DNA of 64,000 bases from Bacteroidales bacterium (GTDB lineage Bacteria > Bacteroidota > Bacteroidia > Bacteroidales > GCA-2748055): the NCBI GenBank assembly GCA_020636775.1, contig JACJXF010000002.1, forward strand, positions 1-64,000, read 5' to 3'. The translations under genes were made by a program, and so were the position numbers. Shown piece by piece: positions 44,671-54,156 of this stretch (positions are counted from its first letter, which is position 1; every line of letters begins with the position of its first letter). The notes beneath the pieces were generated by a model. The model was not told the DNA's origin, made no database searches, and was given only the letters and a program-made list of their open reading frames with translations.

Positions 44671-45894
44671 ATGACTCCAACCAATAAACCAGAATCGAGA
44701 TACTCTTTCCCAAACGGAGGACTCCTCCCGCGTGAAGAAACTCTCGAAGTTGCCAAAAAACCTAAAAATCTTAGTATAGGTCTCCCCATGGATGACCAGA
44801 ACCAGGAGAGCAGGGTGTGCCTTACTCCTGAGGCAGTTGAAATTCTTGTAAACCACGGGCATGAGGTAAGAATAGAAAATAATGCAGGTAAAGCAAGCAA
44901 CTATTCCAATACCGATTACAGCGAGAAAGGTGCTCAGATAATGGATAAGAAAGAAGAAATTTTTGCTTCTGATATTCTACTTAAGATAGCCCCGCCAAGT
45001 CTTCAGGAGTTAAAATTATTAAAACCTCATCAGATCCTTTTCTCCTCCCTGCATCTGAATTCTCAAAACAAAGAATTCATGCAGGAACTGATAACACGAA
45101 AGGTTACTGCCATTGCCTTTGAGAAGATAAAAGACGAAAATAATTCATATCCCGTAACCTCCTCCATGAGTGCTATTGCCGGTAATACAGCCGTTCTGAT
45201 AGCAGCTGAATACCTCAGTAATCTCAGGGGAGGAAAAGGGGTCATGCTGGGAGGCATAACCGGCATCACACCTACCGAAGTGGTAATCCTGGGCGCAGGT
45301 ACAGCAGCGGAATATGCAGTAAGGGCTGCCATGGGCCTGGGAGCCTTCGTGAAAGTGTTTGATCAGTCGGTTCCCCGTTTGCGCCGGCTACAGAATAATG
45401 TTGGAATTCGTCTGCATACTTCGGTATTTCATCCCCGGGTTATTAAAAACGCTCTGAAATCGGCCGATGTTCTTATCGGTGCAATACACATGATAGAGAA
45501 GGGTCCCCGTTATTATATTACCGAAGATATGGTAAAGGTGATGAAGAAGGGTTCTGTAATTGTTGATATCAGCATTGACCAGGGCGGATGCGTGGAAACA
45601 TCAGAATGCAGAAATCAGCACGATCCTGTCTTTACCCGCCACGGAGTTGTCCATTATTGCGTACCCAATATTCCCAGCAGTGTGGCACGTACAGCTTCCA
45701 TTGCTGTTAGTAATGTTCTATTACCTATTCTTATTGAAATGGGTGAAGCAGGAGGGCTTAATAAGAAACTTAAGGATGATAAGGGCCTCAGACACGGGGT
45801 ATATGTTTATAACGGGATACTTACCAATGAATTTATCGGCAAGCTTTTTGACCTCCCGTCAAAAGATATCGATCTCTTTATGGCCGCTTTTTAA
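44671..45894 (+). CDS. ald: Alanine dehydrogenase
   Basis: A 407-residue NAD-dependent enzyme of the alanine dehydrogenase/PNT family, interconverting L-alanine and pyruvate plus ammonia. It has the N-terminal substrate-binding region with Arg in QESRVCLTPEAV, the nucleotide-binding motif VILGAGTAAEYAVRAA, and the C-terminal VDISIDQGGCVETS segment with catalytic Asp. The first 35 residues are an extension relative to the usual start. It lacks the membrane domains of transhydrogenase, which favours Ald. Confidence 0.9.
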   Translation: MTPTNKPESRYSFPNGGLLPREETLEVAKKPKNLSIGLPMDDQNQESRVCLTPEAVEILVNHGHEVRIENNAGKASNYSNTDYSEKGAQIMDKKEEIFASDILLKIAPPSLQELKLLKPHQILFSSLHLNSQNKEFMQELITRKVTAIAFEKIKDENNSYPVTSSMSAIAGNTAVLIAAEYLSNLRGGKGVMLGGITGITPTEVVILGAGTAAEYAVRAAMGLGAFVKVFDQSVPRLRRLQNNVGIRLHTSVFHPRVIKNALKSADVLIGAIHMIEKGPRYYITEDMVKVMKKGSVIVDISIDQGGCVETSECRNQHDPVFTRHGVVHYCVPNIPSSVARTASIAVSNVLLPILIEMGEAGGLNKKLKDDKGLRHGVYVYNGILTNEFIGKLFDLPSKDIDLFMAAF

Positions 45895-45904
45895 AATCCC
45901 TGTA

Positions 45905-46507
45905 ATGACAATTCGTAACCCCTTTTTTAAATTCCGGCTGTCAGGATTTTCAGCTTTTTCAGGAAAAACATATCTGCTGTTGTTACTATTTGCAATTCTT
46001 CTTCCGGCCTGTAAGAAGGAAAATACCAAACCTGCCAATACCAGTCAGATAACTCTTAGCTCTGAAACTTTAGGCAGTTTGCCCTACTATTCACTTGGGT
46101 ATTCATTTGAAAAGCAAAAGTTCCTCGAGCGACTCAACTCTTCCTCCGATATCGACATATATCTGAACGAGATCGTACAACCCAGCGGCGTTCCTGTTGG
46201 CGTGCAGTTTTCTACCAACAGTGTTTCCGAATCCTATGGTTTTTATCTGAACGCAGGTTTTGATAATCTGAACGATGCTGAAGATTATTACAGGAACTAT
46301 ATAAAAGCCTACTACCCTTCATTTACAACCCTTACCGATACTGTTAAAACCTACCAGGTTTATACTTTTCAAACCTGGAAGCTGAACTATGTAAAATTTC
46401 TTGTCAGGGATATCAGGGCAATAAGCAAGAATGATATTGCCGATTATTTTGAGGTCGACATTGAATATTTCATACAGCGTGACGGCAGCGATAATCTTTC
46501 CGAATAA
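45905..46507 (+). CDS. Small lipoprotein of unknown function
   Basis: A 200-residue predicted lipoprotein: a hydrophobic signal segment followed by a lipobox ending at Cys36 (ILLPAC), then a soluble domain rich in Tyr, Asn and Asp. I do not recognise a family. The ATG at 45905 is chosen because it gives the signal peptide; the frame stays open further upstream, but there it runs antisense-like through the alanine dehydrogenase gene. plsC follows 2 bp downstream, so the two are probably co-transcribed. Confidence 0.72.
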   Translation: MTIRNPFFKFRLSGFSAFSGKTYLLLLLFAILLPACKKENTKPANTSQITLSSETLGSLPYYSLGYSFEKQKFLERLNSSSDIDIYLNEIVQPSGVPVGVQFSTNSVSESYGFYLNAGFDNLNDAEDYYRNYIKAYYPSFTTLTDTVKTYQVYTFQTWKLNYVKFLVRDIRAISKNDIADYFEVDIEYFIQRDGSDNLSE

Positions 46508-46509
46508 AA

Positions 46510-47232
46510 ATGATAAAAACAGCCTTCTTCTTTTTTATTTTCTGGATTGGCCTGATGATCAGTCTTATTCTCCTGCTGATATTTTACATAATCTCTCTGT
46601 CTGGATTTAAAAAAGCAGCCAAAAAATATGCCCATTTAATTACAAGCCGCTGGGCCCGTTTCACCCTTTTCACAGCTGGAATTAAAGTAGATGTAAGCGG
46701 TCTGGAAAACATCCCGCTCAACGAATCAGGATTTGTAATCGTGTCGAACCATCAGGGTAATTTTGATATTCCCGTTTATATCTCATGTCTGCCTGTATCA
46801 CCCGGATTTATTGCCAAAAAGGAATTAATGAAGCTGCCATTTCTTAGCAACTGGATGAAAGTGATTGACTGTCTGCCTATTGACCGTAAAAACGCAAGAA
46901 ATTCGAGGCAGCTTATCACGGAAAGGATAAAGGAAAAGGACAAGAATCCTATTTTTCTTTTTCCCGAGGGAACCCGAAGCCAGGGAAGGGAAATGGGACC
47001 TTTCAGGACAGGAACCCTCAAGATGCTTTTTCTGGACCGGGTAAAATTTTTACCTGCCACCATTAATAATTCATACAGTTGCTTCGAAAAATCCGGGCAT
47101 GTTACCGGAGCCCGGGTAAGTGTTGATTATCATCCCATGCTCAATTCAAATAAATTCTCTGAAAAGGAGTTTGGGCTTTTTGAGGATGAACTTAAAAGGA
47201 TTATTCAGTTAGGTCTTGAAAAGCATGTTTAA
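46510..47232 (+). CDS. 1-acyl-sn-glycerol-3-phosphate acyltransferase (PlsC-like)
   Basis: A 240-residue lysophosphatidic acid acyltransferase-type enzyme: an N-terminal membrane helix (about 5-28), the catalytic HX4D motif in SNHQGNFDIP, and the substrate motif LFPEGTRS. It makes phosphatidic acid from lysophosphatidic acid, or may acylate other lipids in this family. The next gene, waaA, belongs to lipid A/LPS assembly. Confidence 0.92.
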   Translation: MIKTAFFFFIFWIGLMISLILLLIFYIISLSGFKKAAKKYAHLITSRWARFTLFTAGIKVDVSGLENIPLNESGFVIVSNHQGNFDIPVYISCLPVSPGFIAKKELMKLPFLSNWMKVIDCLPIDRKNARNSRQLITERIKEKDKNPIFLFPEGTRSQGREMGPFRTGTLKMLFLDRVKFLPATINNSYSCFEKSGHVTGARVSVDYHPMLNSNKFSEKEFGLFEDELKRIIQLGLEKHV

Positions 47233-47248
47233 ATGTCAAATAGATCAT

Positions 47249-47256
47249 TATTTTTG
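47249..47256 (+). promoter_or_regulatory. -7 box TATTTTTG upstream of waaA
   Basis: TATTTTTG matches TAnnTTTG about 80 bp before the waaA ATG, in the 102-bp plsC-waaA gap. The match is T-rich and could be chance. Confidence 0.35.
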
Positions 47257-47334
47257 CACTCAAAATCAGAATAATTTCAATTACAAACAGCTCATCGGAA
47301 TATTGAGGGAGCAGCAGGTCTCAGCCAATAAAGC

Positions 47335-48579
47335 ATGCGAATATTATACAAAATCGGAATACAGCTTTACTTTTTCTTAATCATCCTCCTTGCTCCATTT
47401 AATGTCAAAGCCAGGCGATGGCTGAAAGGAAGGCGGGGAATATGGAAGAAGATACGGCTCAACATTAAGCCCGGGGATAAGGTGGTCTGGGTTCACTGTG
47501 CCTCTCTTGGTGAGTTTGAGCAGGGCCGGCCCATCATTGAGGAGATTAAGAAAACCATGCCTGAGAAAAAAATACTTCTTACTTTTTTCTCACCCTCAGG
47601 ATATGAACTCCGGAAGAATTACGAAGGCGCTGATTGTGTCACCTATATGCCCCTGGATACGCGTTTTAATGCCTGGCTGTTTATGAATCTGGTAAAGCCG
47701 GAGATGGCCTTTTTTATCAAATATGATTACTGGTATTATTTTCTCAGAACCCTGAAAAAGAAACATATCCCGGCATACCTCGTGTCAGGCAAATTCAGAA
47801 GAGAACAGGTGTTTTTTAAATGGTACGGGAGCTGGTACAGGAGTGTTTTGAAGTTCTTCAATATCCTGTACGTTCAGAATGAAGAGTCGAGAAGACTTTT
47901 AGCAGTTATCGGGATTAAAAATGTTGAGGTTACCGGTGATACACGATTCGACCGGGTTTTTGCTATCTCCAGGCGGTCCGTTGAGTATCCCTGGCTGGAA
48001 CCTTTCGCCAGAGGAAAGAAGGTCATTGTTGCCGGAAGCACATGGGAAAAAGATGAACAATTACTAATTGAGTTCATAAATTATTCCGGTCCGGAAATAC
48101 GATTTATTTTAGCCCCGCATGAAATCAGCGAGCGAAAGCTGATACGGATCATTGAGCTTATTGAACATCCCTGTGTTCGGTTTACCGATAACGATAAATC
48201 AAGCTATGTGAATGCCAAGGTCCTTATTGTTGACACCATCGGAAATCTTTCTTCTCTTTACAGGTATGGTCAGATAGCCTATATCGGAGGCGGTTTTGGC
48301 AAAGGAATTCATAATATTCTGGAGGCCGCAACCTATGGACTTCCGGTTGTATTTGGACCCAGATATGGTAAATTTCTTGAGGCCGTGGAAATGATTGAAC
48401 GCAAGGCTGCCTTCTCAATAACTAATTACGAAGGACTGAAGGATATTCTCGAAAAGCTTTGTGACGATGAATTACTTCTTGCCGAAAAGTCGAAACTGGC
48501 CAAAACGTATATTGAATCGAAACTTGGAGCCACCCAATCTATCGTAAATGCGGCCTTCAGTTCAACAATTGTCCGATAA
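47335..48579 (+). CDS. waaA: 3-deoxy-D-manno-octulosonic acid (Kdo) transferase
   Basis: WaaA transfers Kdo from CMP-Kdo to lipid A precursor at the inner membrane. The 414-residue GT30 protein has an N-terminal membrane anchor, the catalytic-base region WVHCASLGEFEQGRPIIE, the segment VAGSTWEKDEQLL, and the donor-site motif GGGFGKGIHNILEAATYGLPV. The presence of waaA and a heptose-type nucleotidyltransferase shows a Gram-negative LPS inner core. Confidence 0.95.
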   Translation: MRILYKIGIQLYFFLIILLAPFNVKARRWLKGRRGIWKKIRLNIKPGDKVVWVHCASLGEFEQGRPIIEEIKKTMPEKKILLTFFSPSGYELRKNYEGADCVTYMPLDTRFNAWLFMNLVKPEMAFFIKYDYWYYFLRTLKKKHIPAYLVSGKFRREQVFFKWYGSWYRSVLKFFNILYVQNEESRRLLAVIGIKNVEVTGDTRFDRVFAISRRSVEYPWLEPFARGKKVIVAGSTWEKDEQLLIEFINYSGPEIRFILAPHEISERKLIRIIELIEHPCVRFTDNDKSSYVNAKVLIVDTIGNLSSLYRYGQIAYIGGGFGKGIHNILEAATYGLPVVFGPRYGKFLEAVEMIERKAAFSITNYEGLKDILEKLCDDELLLAEKSKLAKTYIESKLGATQSIVNAAFSSTIVR

Positions 48580-49093
48580 GCCTTTTCCTCATTGCTTTGC
48601 AAAGGGCTTGCATTTTAAGGACTCAGATTGTTTCACAAAATATTTTACTGGCTAACAGAGAATTAATTTATCAAATGGGAGAGAAATCTGTTTTTTAAAC
48701 AAGGCCGGTTTCAAACTATTTAAAACTTGTTGAAAAGTCCCTTGCTTTTTCCTCGCCGTTTTTTTCTTTTTGAGCTAATTTAAGCTTCTCGAAATTTTTT
48801 CTAAATAATATCCTGAGAAAAGAACAGAAAATTACAGGCATTGTGTTAACAATATCACAATAAAAGACCTGTAACTCTTAAATTATTCCGGGAATTTTAC
48901 AAACTGTTAATAATAACATACAGAATATCAGCGACTTATTAGCATACGTTGAAAAGTAAATGGGATTGTTAATAAATACAGATTTAAAAAACTTGGTGGG
49001 AGGGGGTGGTATTTATAAATTGCGATACCTGATTTGTCAGGAATAAATTCCCCTAAAGATTTGGAAACTAACTCTAAAAAAGAAAAGATTGCG
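48580..49093. other. Long AT-rich leader/intergenic region before nrdJ
   Basis: About 510 bp with no coding frame I can support. A CTTTGCAAAG palindrome follows waaA near 48593-48602, and imperfect AT-rich inverted repeats such as TTAACAATATC...CTGTTAATAATAAC are present. I looked for the conserved core of a cobalamin riboswitch, expected for a B12-dependent enzyme, and did not find it. The length hints at a long leader or regulatory region. Confidence 0.45.
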
Positions 49094-51727
49094 ATGGATG
49101 AATTGGCTGCCATAAAAAAAACTGAGCTATTGTTCGAACAAACTGAAGAAAAAACTGGAGAAAACCAGTTAAAAAGTAATTCCCAGGAAAAAACATACAC
49201 TCATGATGAAGCCTTTCAGGAATCTCTCCGCTATTTTAAAGGAGATGAACTTGCAGCCAAAGTCTGGGTGAATAAATATGCCCTGAAGGATTCATATGGT
49301 GCACTGTATGAAAAATCACCCGATGACATGCACCACCGCATCGCCAATGAAATTGCAAGAATAGAAGCCCGCTATCCCAACCCGCTCCCGGCAAATGAAA
49401 TTTACGCACTGCTTAAGGATTTTAAATATATAGTTCCTCAGGGTTCTCCTATGACAGGGATTGGTAATAATTTCCAGATTGCTTCCCTTTCAAACTGCTT
49501 TGTCATTGGTCATGATGGTCCATCTGATTCCTATGGCGGCATCATGAAGATCGATCAGGAGCAGGTGCAGCTTATGAAAAGACGCGGGGGTGTCGGACAT
49601 GACCTCTCCCATATTCGTCCTTCCGGAAGTCCGGTTCTTAATTCAGCCCTTACATCAACGGGTGTGGTTCCTTTTATGGAGCGTTACTCCAATTCAACCC
49701 GTGAGGTAGCCCAGGATGGTCGCCGTGGAGCACTCATGCTTAGTATTTCTGTAAAACATCCTGATGCAGAACATTTTATTGATGCAAAACTGGAATCGGG
49801 AAAAGTAACAGGCGCCAATGTATCAGTTCGCATCAGCGACGAATTTATGGAGGCAGTTGTTAACAACACCAGCTTTATCCAGAAATACCCGATCGACTCC
49901 GATAAACCGGTTTTTACCAAGGAAATTGATGCCAGGAAACTCTGGAATAAAATCGTACATAATGCCTGGAAATCAGCTGAACCGGGAATACTTTTCTGGG
50001 ATACGATTTCACGCGAATCGGTCGCCGATTGCTATGCTGACCTGGGATATAAAACTGTTTCAACCAATCCATGCGGAGAGATTCCCCTTTGTCCCTACGA
50101 TAGTTGCAGACTGCTGGCAATTAACCTGTACAGCTACGTTGAAAATCCTTTTACACCTCAGGCCCGCTTCGATTTCAGCCTTTTCAAAAAGCACGTGGGA
50201 ATCGCTCAGAGAATGATGGATGATATCATTGATCTGGAAATTGAAAAAATTGATGCCATTATTGCAAAAATCGACAATGATCCCGAAGACATGGAGATCA
50301 AAGGCGTGGAGAAACGTCTCTGGGATAAAATTAAAATAAAGGCTACTGAAGGCAGAAGAACCGGTGTAGGTATTACTGCTGAAGGTGATATGCTTGCCGC
50401 TCTTGGATTAATTTACGGCAGCGACAACGCCATAGATTTCTCTGTTGAAATTCATAAGACTATCGCTCTCGAAGCCTATCGTTCTTCAACAACCATGGCA
50501 AAGGAAAGAGGCGCGTTTGCCATATTCAATGCCCAGAGGGAGCAGGAAAATCCCTTTATCAACCGACTGAAGCAGGAAGACGAAGGTCTGTATGAGGATA
50601 TGATGAAATACGGGAGAAGGAATATTTCCCTTCTTACCATTGCCCCAACCGGTACCACAAGTCTGATGACGCAGACTACCTCCGGTATTGAACCCGTTTT
50701 CCTTCCCTATTACCAGAGGAGAAGAAAGGTGAATCCAAATGATAAGGATACCAATATAAGTTTTGTGGACGAGGTTGGCGACAGCTGGGAGCAATATAAC
50801 GTACTCCATCACAAATTCATTACCTGGCTGGAAGTTAATGGCTATGATCCGAAAGAGGTTATGTCGTGGGAAGATGAGAAAGTACAGGAAGTAGTTGCAA
50901 AATCCCCCTATTACAAAGCCACTTCAAATGATGTCGACTGGATGGCAAAAGTTAACATGCAAGGCCAGATTCAGAAATGGGTGGATCATTCCATATCTGT
51001 AACTATTAACCTGCCTAACGATGTAAAAGAAGAGCTGGTTGATGAGCTGTATGTAAAAGCCTGGAGAAGCGGTTGCAAAGGAGTTACTGTTTATCGCGAT
51101 GGCTCACGTTCCGGAGTGCTTATCTCCAACGATGAAAAGAAAAAGAAGACTGATGCCAGCGAAGAGAATGTTGAAAACGTTCGTCCAAAAAGGCCAAAAG
51201 AACTTGACGCAGAAATTATCCGTTTCACCCACAATAACGAGAAGTGGATAGCCTTTATCGGTATCAAGGATGACAGACCTTATGAGATTTTTACCGGACG
51301 TCAGGATGATGAAATGTTCCCCATCCCTAAAAGTATTACCAAAGGCAAAATTATTAAGAATGTTGGTGAGGATAAGAAACCCCGCTATGACTTTGAGTAT
51401 ACCGACAAATTCGGATACAGAAATACAAACGGAGGTCTTTCTCACCAGTTTAACAAGGAATACTGGAATTACGCCAAACTAATCTCAGGAGTGCTCCGCC
51501 ATGGAATGCCTATTGCTGATGTGGTGGACCTGATCGGATCTCTCCGTCTCGATAATGATGCCATTAATACCTGGACTGCCGGTGTGGAAAGAGCACTGCG
51601 CAAATATATTCCCAACGGAACAAAGGTAAAAGGCGTGCATAAATGCAGCGATTGTAATTCACAATCCCTTATTTACCAGGAGGGTTGCCTGATATGTACA
51701 TCCTGCGGATCTTCCAAATGTGGATGA
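49094..51727 (+). CDS. nrdJ: Adenosylcobalamin-dependent (class II) ribonucleoside-diphosphate reductase
   Basis: An 877-residue class II ribonucleotide reductase that reduces ribonucleotides with coenzyme B12 and works with or without oxygen. The active-site region NPCGEIPLCPYDSCRL holds the catalytic Cys, Asn and Glu, and SLSNCFVIGH contributes the first redox Cys. The RRGGVGHDLSHIRPSGSPV and PTGTTSLMTQTTSGIEP segments are typical. A TSCPD domain occupies about residues 695-840 and a four-Cys ribbon ends the protein (CSDC...CTSCGSSKCG), the shuttle thiols for re-reduction. The frame opens at a TTG at 49034; I prefer the ATG at 49094. A strong terminator follows. Confidence 0.96.
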   Translation: MDELAAIKKTELLFEQTEEKTGENQLKSNSQEKTYTHDEAFQESLRYFKGDELAAKVWVNKYALKDSYGALYEKSPDDMHHRIANEIARIEARYPNPLPANEIYALLKDFKYIVPQGSPMTGIGNNFQIASLSNCFVIGHDGPSDSYGGIMKIDQEQVQLMKRRGGVGHDLSHIRPSGSPVLNSALTSTGVVPFMERYSNSTREVAQDGRRGALMLSISVKHPDAEHFIDAKLESGKVTGANVSVRISDEFMEAVVNNTSFIQKYPIDSDKPVFTKEIDARKLWNKIVHNAWKSAEPGILFWDTISRESVADCYADLGYKTVSTNPCGEIPLCPYDSCRLLAINLYSYVENPFTPQARFDFSLFKKHVGIAQRMMDDIIDLEIEKIDAIIAKIDNDPEDMEIKGVEKRLWDKIKIKATEGRRTGVGITAEGDMLAALGLIYGSDNAIDFSVEIHKTIALEAYRSSTTMAKERGAFAIFNAQREQENPFINRLKQEDEGLYEDMMKYGRRNISLLTIAPTGTTSLMTQTTSGIEPVFLPYYQRRRKVNPNDKDTNISFVDEVGDSWEQYNVLHHKFITWLEVNGYDPKEVMSWEDEKVQEVVAKSPYYKATSNDVDWMAKVNMQGQIQKWVDHSISVTINLPNDVKEELVDELYVKAWRSGCKGVTVYRDGSRSGVLISNDEKKKKTDASEENVENVRPKRPKELDAEIIRFTHNNEKWIAFIGIKDDRPYEIFTGRQDDEMFPIPKSITKGKIIKNVGEDKKPRYDFEYTDKFGYRNTNGGLSHQFNKEYWNYAKLISGVLRHGMPIADVVDLIGSLRLDNDAINTWTAGVERALRKYIPNGTKVKGVHKCSDCNSQSLIYQEGCLICTSCGSSKCG

Positions 51728-51752
51728 TATCAGAGAGGGGATAAAATAAAAT

Positions 51753-51786
51753 GCCTGCGGTTTATAATAATCGCAGGCTTTTTTTT
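51753..51786 (+). terminator. Rho-independent terminator of nrdJ
   Basis: A 7-bp GC-rich stem, GCCTGCG at 51753-51759 paired with CGCAGGC at 51772-51778, a 12-nt AT-rich loop, and an eight-T tract. It is 26 bp after the nrdJ stop. Confidence 0.93.
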
Positions 51787-51800
51787 GTGAGCGAAAAGAG

Positions 51801-51955
51801 TTCAACTTCGCTGAAGCTTCGTTGAACAGAGCTCAACTTCGCTAAAGCTTCGTTGAACGGGGCTCAACTTCGCTGAAGCTTCGTTGAACGGGGCTCAACT
51901 TCGCTGAAGCTTCGTTGAACAGAGCTCAACTTCGCTGAAGCTTCGTTGAACAGAG
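51801..51955. repeat. Tandem repeat, 5 x 31 bp, each unit self-complementary
   Basis: Five contiguous units begin at 51801, 51832, 51863, 51894 and 51925 with exact 31-bp spacing. Each unit reads (C/T)TCAACTTCGCTGAAGC then TTCGTTGAAC and a variable RGRG end. Units differ at only a few positions (one has CTAAAG for CTGAAG; ends alternate AGAG/GGGG). Each unit holds an inverted repeat, TTCAAC...GTTGAA, around the palindrome GAAGCTTC, so every copy can form a hairpin. The period is not a multiple of three, so the array is not coding. There are no spacers, so it is not a CRISPR. It fills the gap between the nrdJ terminator and the GH16 gene. Confidence 0.95.
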
Positions 51956-52085
51956 TATCGGCAGGAAACAGCCTTTCTATTCATCTCACAGACTTGGCAT
52001 ATTAAACTCTTTCCATTATATTTACCCTCAGACTAAAACCTATTTCATACCCGCATGTCGGGATGATGTAAATTCCTTCTAACTA

Positions 52086-54137
52086 ATGAAAATCCAAAGA
52101 AACGCACACCTTCTCTTCCTGTTATTTTTTCTTTCATTTTCTCTCCAGAAAATATCCGCTCAATGTTATGAGCTGGTTTGGTCTGAAGAATTTGAATATA
52201 CGGGTTATCCCGATCCTGCCGTATGGAATATGGAAGTGGGAAATAATAACGGGGCCAATTCAGAAGCGCAGTACTATACCAAAAATGATTCTGATAATTG
52301 CTATGTCAGCGACGGACGACTCCTTATCACAGCCCTCAAAGAAAACCTAGGGGGACAGGCATACACTTCCGCCCGCATCAATACAAAGGGCCGTTTTGAT
52401 GTTCAATATGGGAAAGTTGAAGGGAGAATGAAACTTCCCTACGGACAAGGAATCTGGCCTGCATTCTGGATGCTCGGAGCAAATATCAGTCAGGTAAGCT
52501 GGCCTGCATGCGGGGAAATCGATATTATGGAATTAATCGGGGGAACCGGCTATAATGACAGAACCACCTACGGTACACCACATTTTTCCAATGCCAGCGG
52601 GGCACACGGACAGGGAGGTTCACATATTTCCCTGCCTAGCGGGCGATTTGCTGATGATTATCATGTTTTTTCCATTGAATGGACACCGCAAAAAATCGTT
52701 TGGTTCCTTGATGGTACCCAGTTCTATTCATTCGGTATCACACCAAGCTATTTAAGCGAATTTCACCAGAAATTCTTTATCATTTTAAACCTTGCTGTCG
52801 GGGGCACCTGGCCCGGATATCCTGATGCATCCACAGTCTTTCCGCAGAAATTTGAAGTCGATTATGTAAGGGTATACAAACAGGTAGATACTGAGACAAT
52901 AAGCGGCAAGGAAAAGGTTTTATCCCGGGAGAAAGAACTTTCCTACAGCCTGAGTTCGGCTGAGGGCAGACAATTTCTCTGGTCCGTTCCCGATGGAGCC
53001 ACCATCCTGAGCAGGGCTGATTCCAATGCTGTTGTTGTAAACTGGGGTTGTGATCCCGGTGAAATCGTTTGCGATATTACCACAAGTTGCGGAACCTCTG
53101 TTAAAATGACAAAGGCTGTCAGTGTTGCTGAGCCTGTTATTGAAGGACCGGTATTTTTCGATAAGGCTGCCGGTAACCTGATTTTTTCCGTTCCCGCGAT
53201 GGACGAAACTACCTATAAATGGGAAATACCTGAAGGGGCTTCCTTTGTCACAGGCGACACAGCTGCCAGTGCCGAGGTGGTATGGGGAGATGCTCCAGGA
53301 ACCGTGAAGCTTTCGATTGACAACAATTGCGGAATTACCAGTCTGGAGAAAAAAATATATAAATACGGTCAGTACCCATACCCTGACCCGGATTCTCCGC
53401 ACATAATTCCGGGAACCATCAATTCCACCGACTTTGATTACGGAGGTGAAGGAGTGGCCTACCACGACAATGACGTTGCCAATCAGGGAACAGGACCCAG
53501 AAAGGATGAAAGGGTGGATACGGAAAATCAGCCGACTTTTTCAAATGTTGGCTGGGTGACAAATGGCGAATGGCTCAGCTATACCATAAAGGTACCCACA
53601 GCCGGATTTTATAAGATTGAGGTTCAGACAGCCTCCAATAATACCGCCAATATTGGTCCTTTGCGCATTCTCGTAAATGGCGAAAGTAGGGTGGCAGATA
53701 TCCCAGTTCCCCCTACAGCCTCATGGTCAAAATTTGTAACCATATCCCAGCGATTGCTGGAGTTACATGAGACAGATACAGTACTAAGCCTGATGGCAGT
53801 TAATGGAGGTTTTAATATTGGTCCCATCACCCTGAGTCCGGATAATACCGTTTCAGTTAAGGAATACCGGGCAGGCAGCGGGAAGATATCAGCCTTTCCA
53901 AACCCTGTTGCCGATGAATTGCATCTGAGGTTTTATCTTTCTGAACCGGATGATATCAAAATATATCTCATGGATATTTCGGGTAAGCAATTATTTTCTT
54001 TTCTTTATGAAAATATACAATCAGGGGGGCAGGAGCTCAGCTTACCAGGCGATATTGCCGGTCTGAAATCAGGAATGTACTTTATTAAAATTGAAGCTGG
54101 CGGAGAAACTAATTTTTGCAGATTTATTAAAGAATAA
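52086..54137 (+). CDS. Secreted GH16 endo-beta-1,3-glucanase-like enzyme with CBM6 and T9SS sorting domain
   Basis: A 683-residue modular protein: signal peptide (1-25), GH16 catalytic domain (about 27-265), a PKD/Ig-like linker region (about 275-430), a CBM6 carbohydrate-binding module (about 441-584), and a type A T9SS C-terminal sorting domain (about 601-683, starting ISAFPNPVADEL). The catalytic motif is Glu144-Ile-Asp146-Ile-Met-Glu149; the extra Met (EIDIME) is the form found in laminarinases and related GH16 enzymes. Beta-1,3-glucan is thus the most likely substrate, although porphyranase/agarase-type GH16 also use this form. It is expected to be exported by the T9SS to which SprE and PorX belong. 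Confidence 0.92.
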   Translation: MKIQRNAHLLFLLFFLSFSLQKISAQCYELVWSEEFEYTGYPDPAVWNMEVGNNNGANSEAQYYTKNDSDNCYVSDGRLLITALKENLGGQAYTSARINTKGRFDVQYGKVEGRMKLPYGQGIWPAFWMLGANISQVSWPACGEIDIMELIGGTGYNDRTTYGTPHFSNASGAHGQGGSHISLPSGRFADDYHVFSIEWTPQKIVWFLDGTQFYSFGITPSYLSEFHQKFFIILNLAVGGTWPGYPDASTVFPQKFEVDYVRVYKQVDTETISGKEKVLSREKELSYSLSSAEGRQFLWSVPDGATILSRADSNAVVVNWGCDPGEIVCDITTSCGTSVKMTKAVSVAEPVIEGPVFFDKAAGNLIFSVPAMDETTYKWEIPEGASFVTGDTAASAEVVWGDAPGTVKLSIDNNCGITSLEKKIYKYGQYPYPDPDSPHIIPGTINSTDFDYGGEGVAYHDNDVANQGTGPRKDERVDTENQPTFSNVGWVTNGEWLSYTIKVPTAGFYKIEVQTASNNTANIGPLRILVNGESRVADIPVPPTASWSKFVTISQRLLELHETDTVLSLMAVNGGFNIGPITLSPDNTVSVKEYRAGSGKISAFPNPVADELHLRFYLSEPDDIKIYLMDISGKQLFSFLYENIQSGGQELSLPGDIAGLKSGMYFIKIEAGGETNFCRFIKE

Positions 54138-54156
54138 CCTCTCATACTAAACTAAC

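Noticed and set aside
45560..45904. 115-residue N-terminal extension of the lipoprotein at 45905
   Set aside because: It runs in another frame of the alanine dehydrogenase gene and would destroy the signal peptide and lipobox.
48580..49093. Cobalamin riboswitch upstream of nrdJ
   Set aside because: The conserved B12-box-like core could not be found on the plus strand; AT-rich inverted repeats alone are not enough.
51801..51955. CRISPR array
   Set aside because: The 31-bp units are contiguous with no spacers, and no cas gene is present, so this is a tandem repeat.
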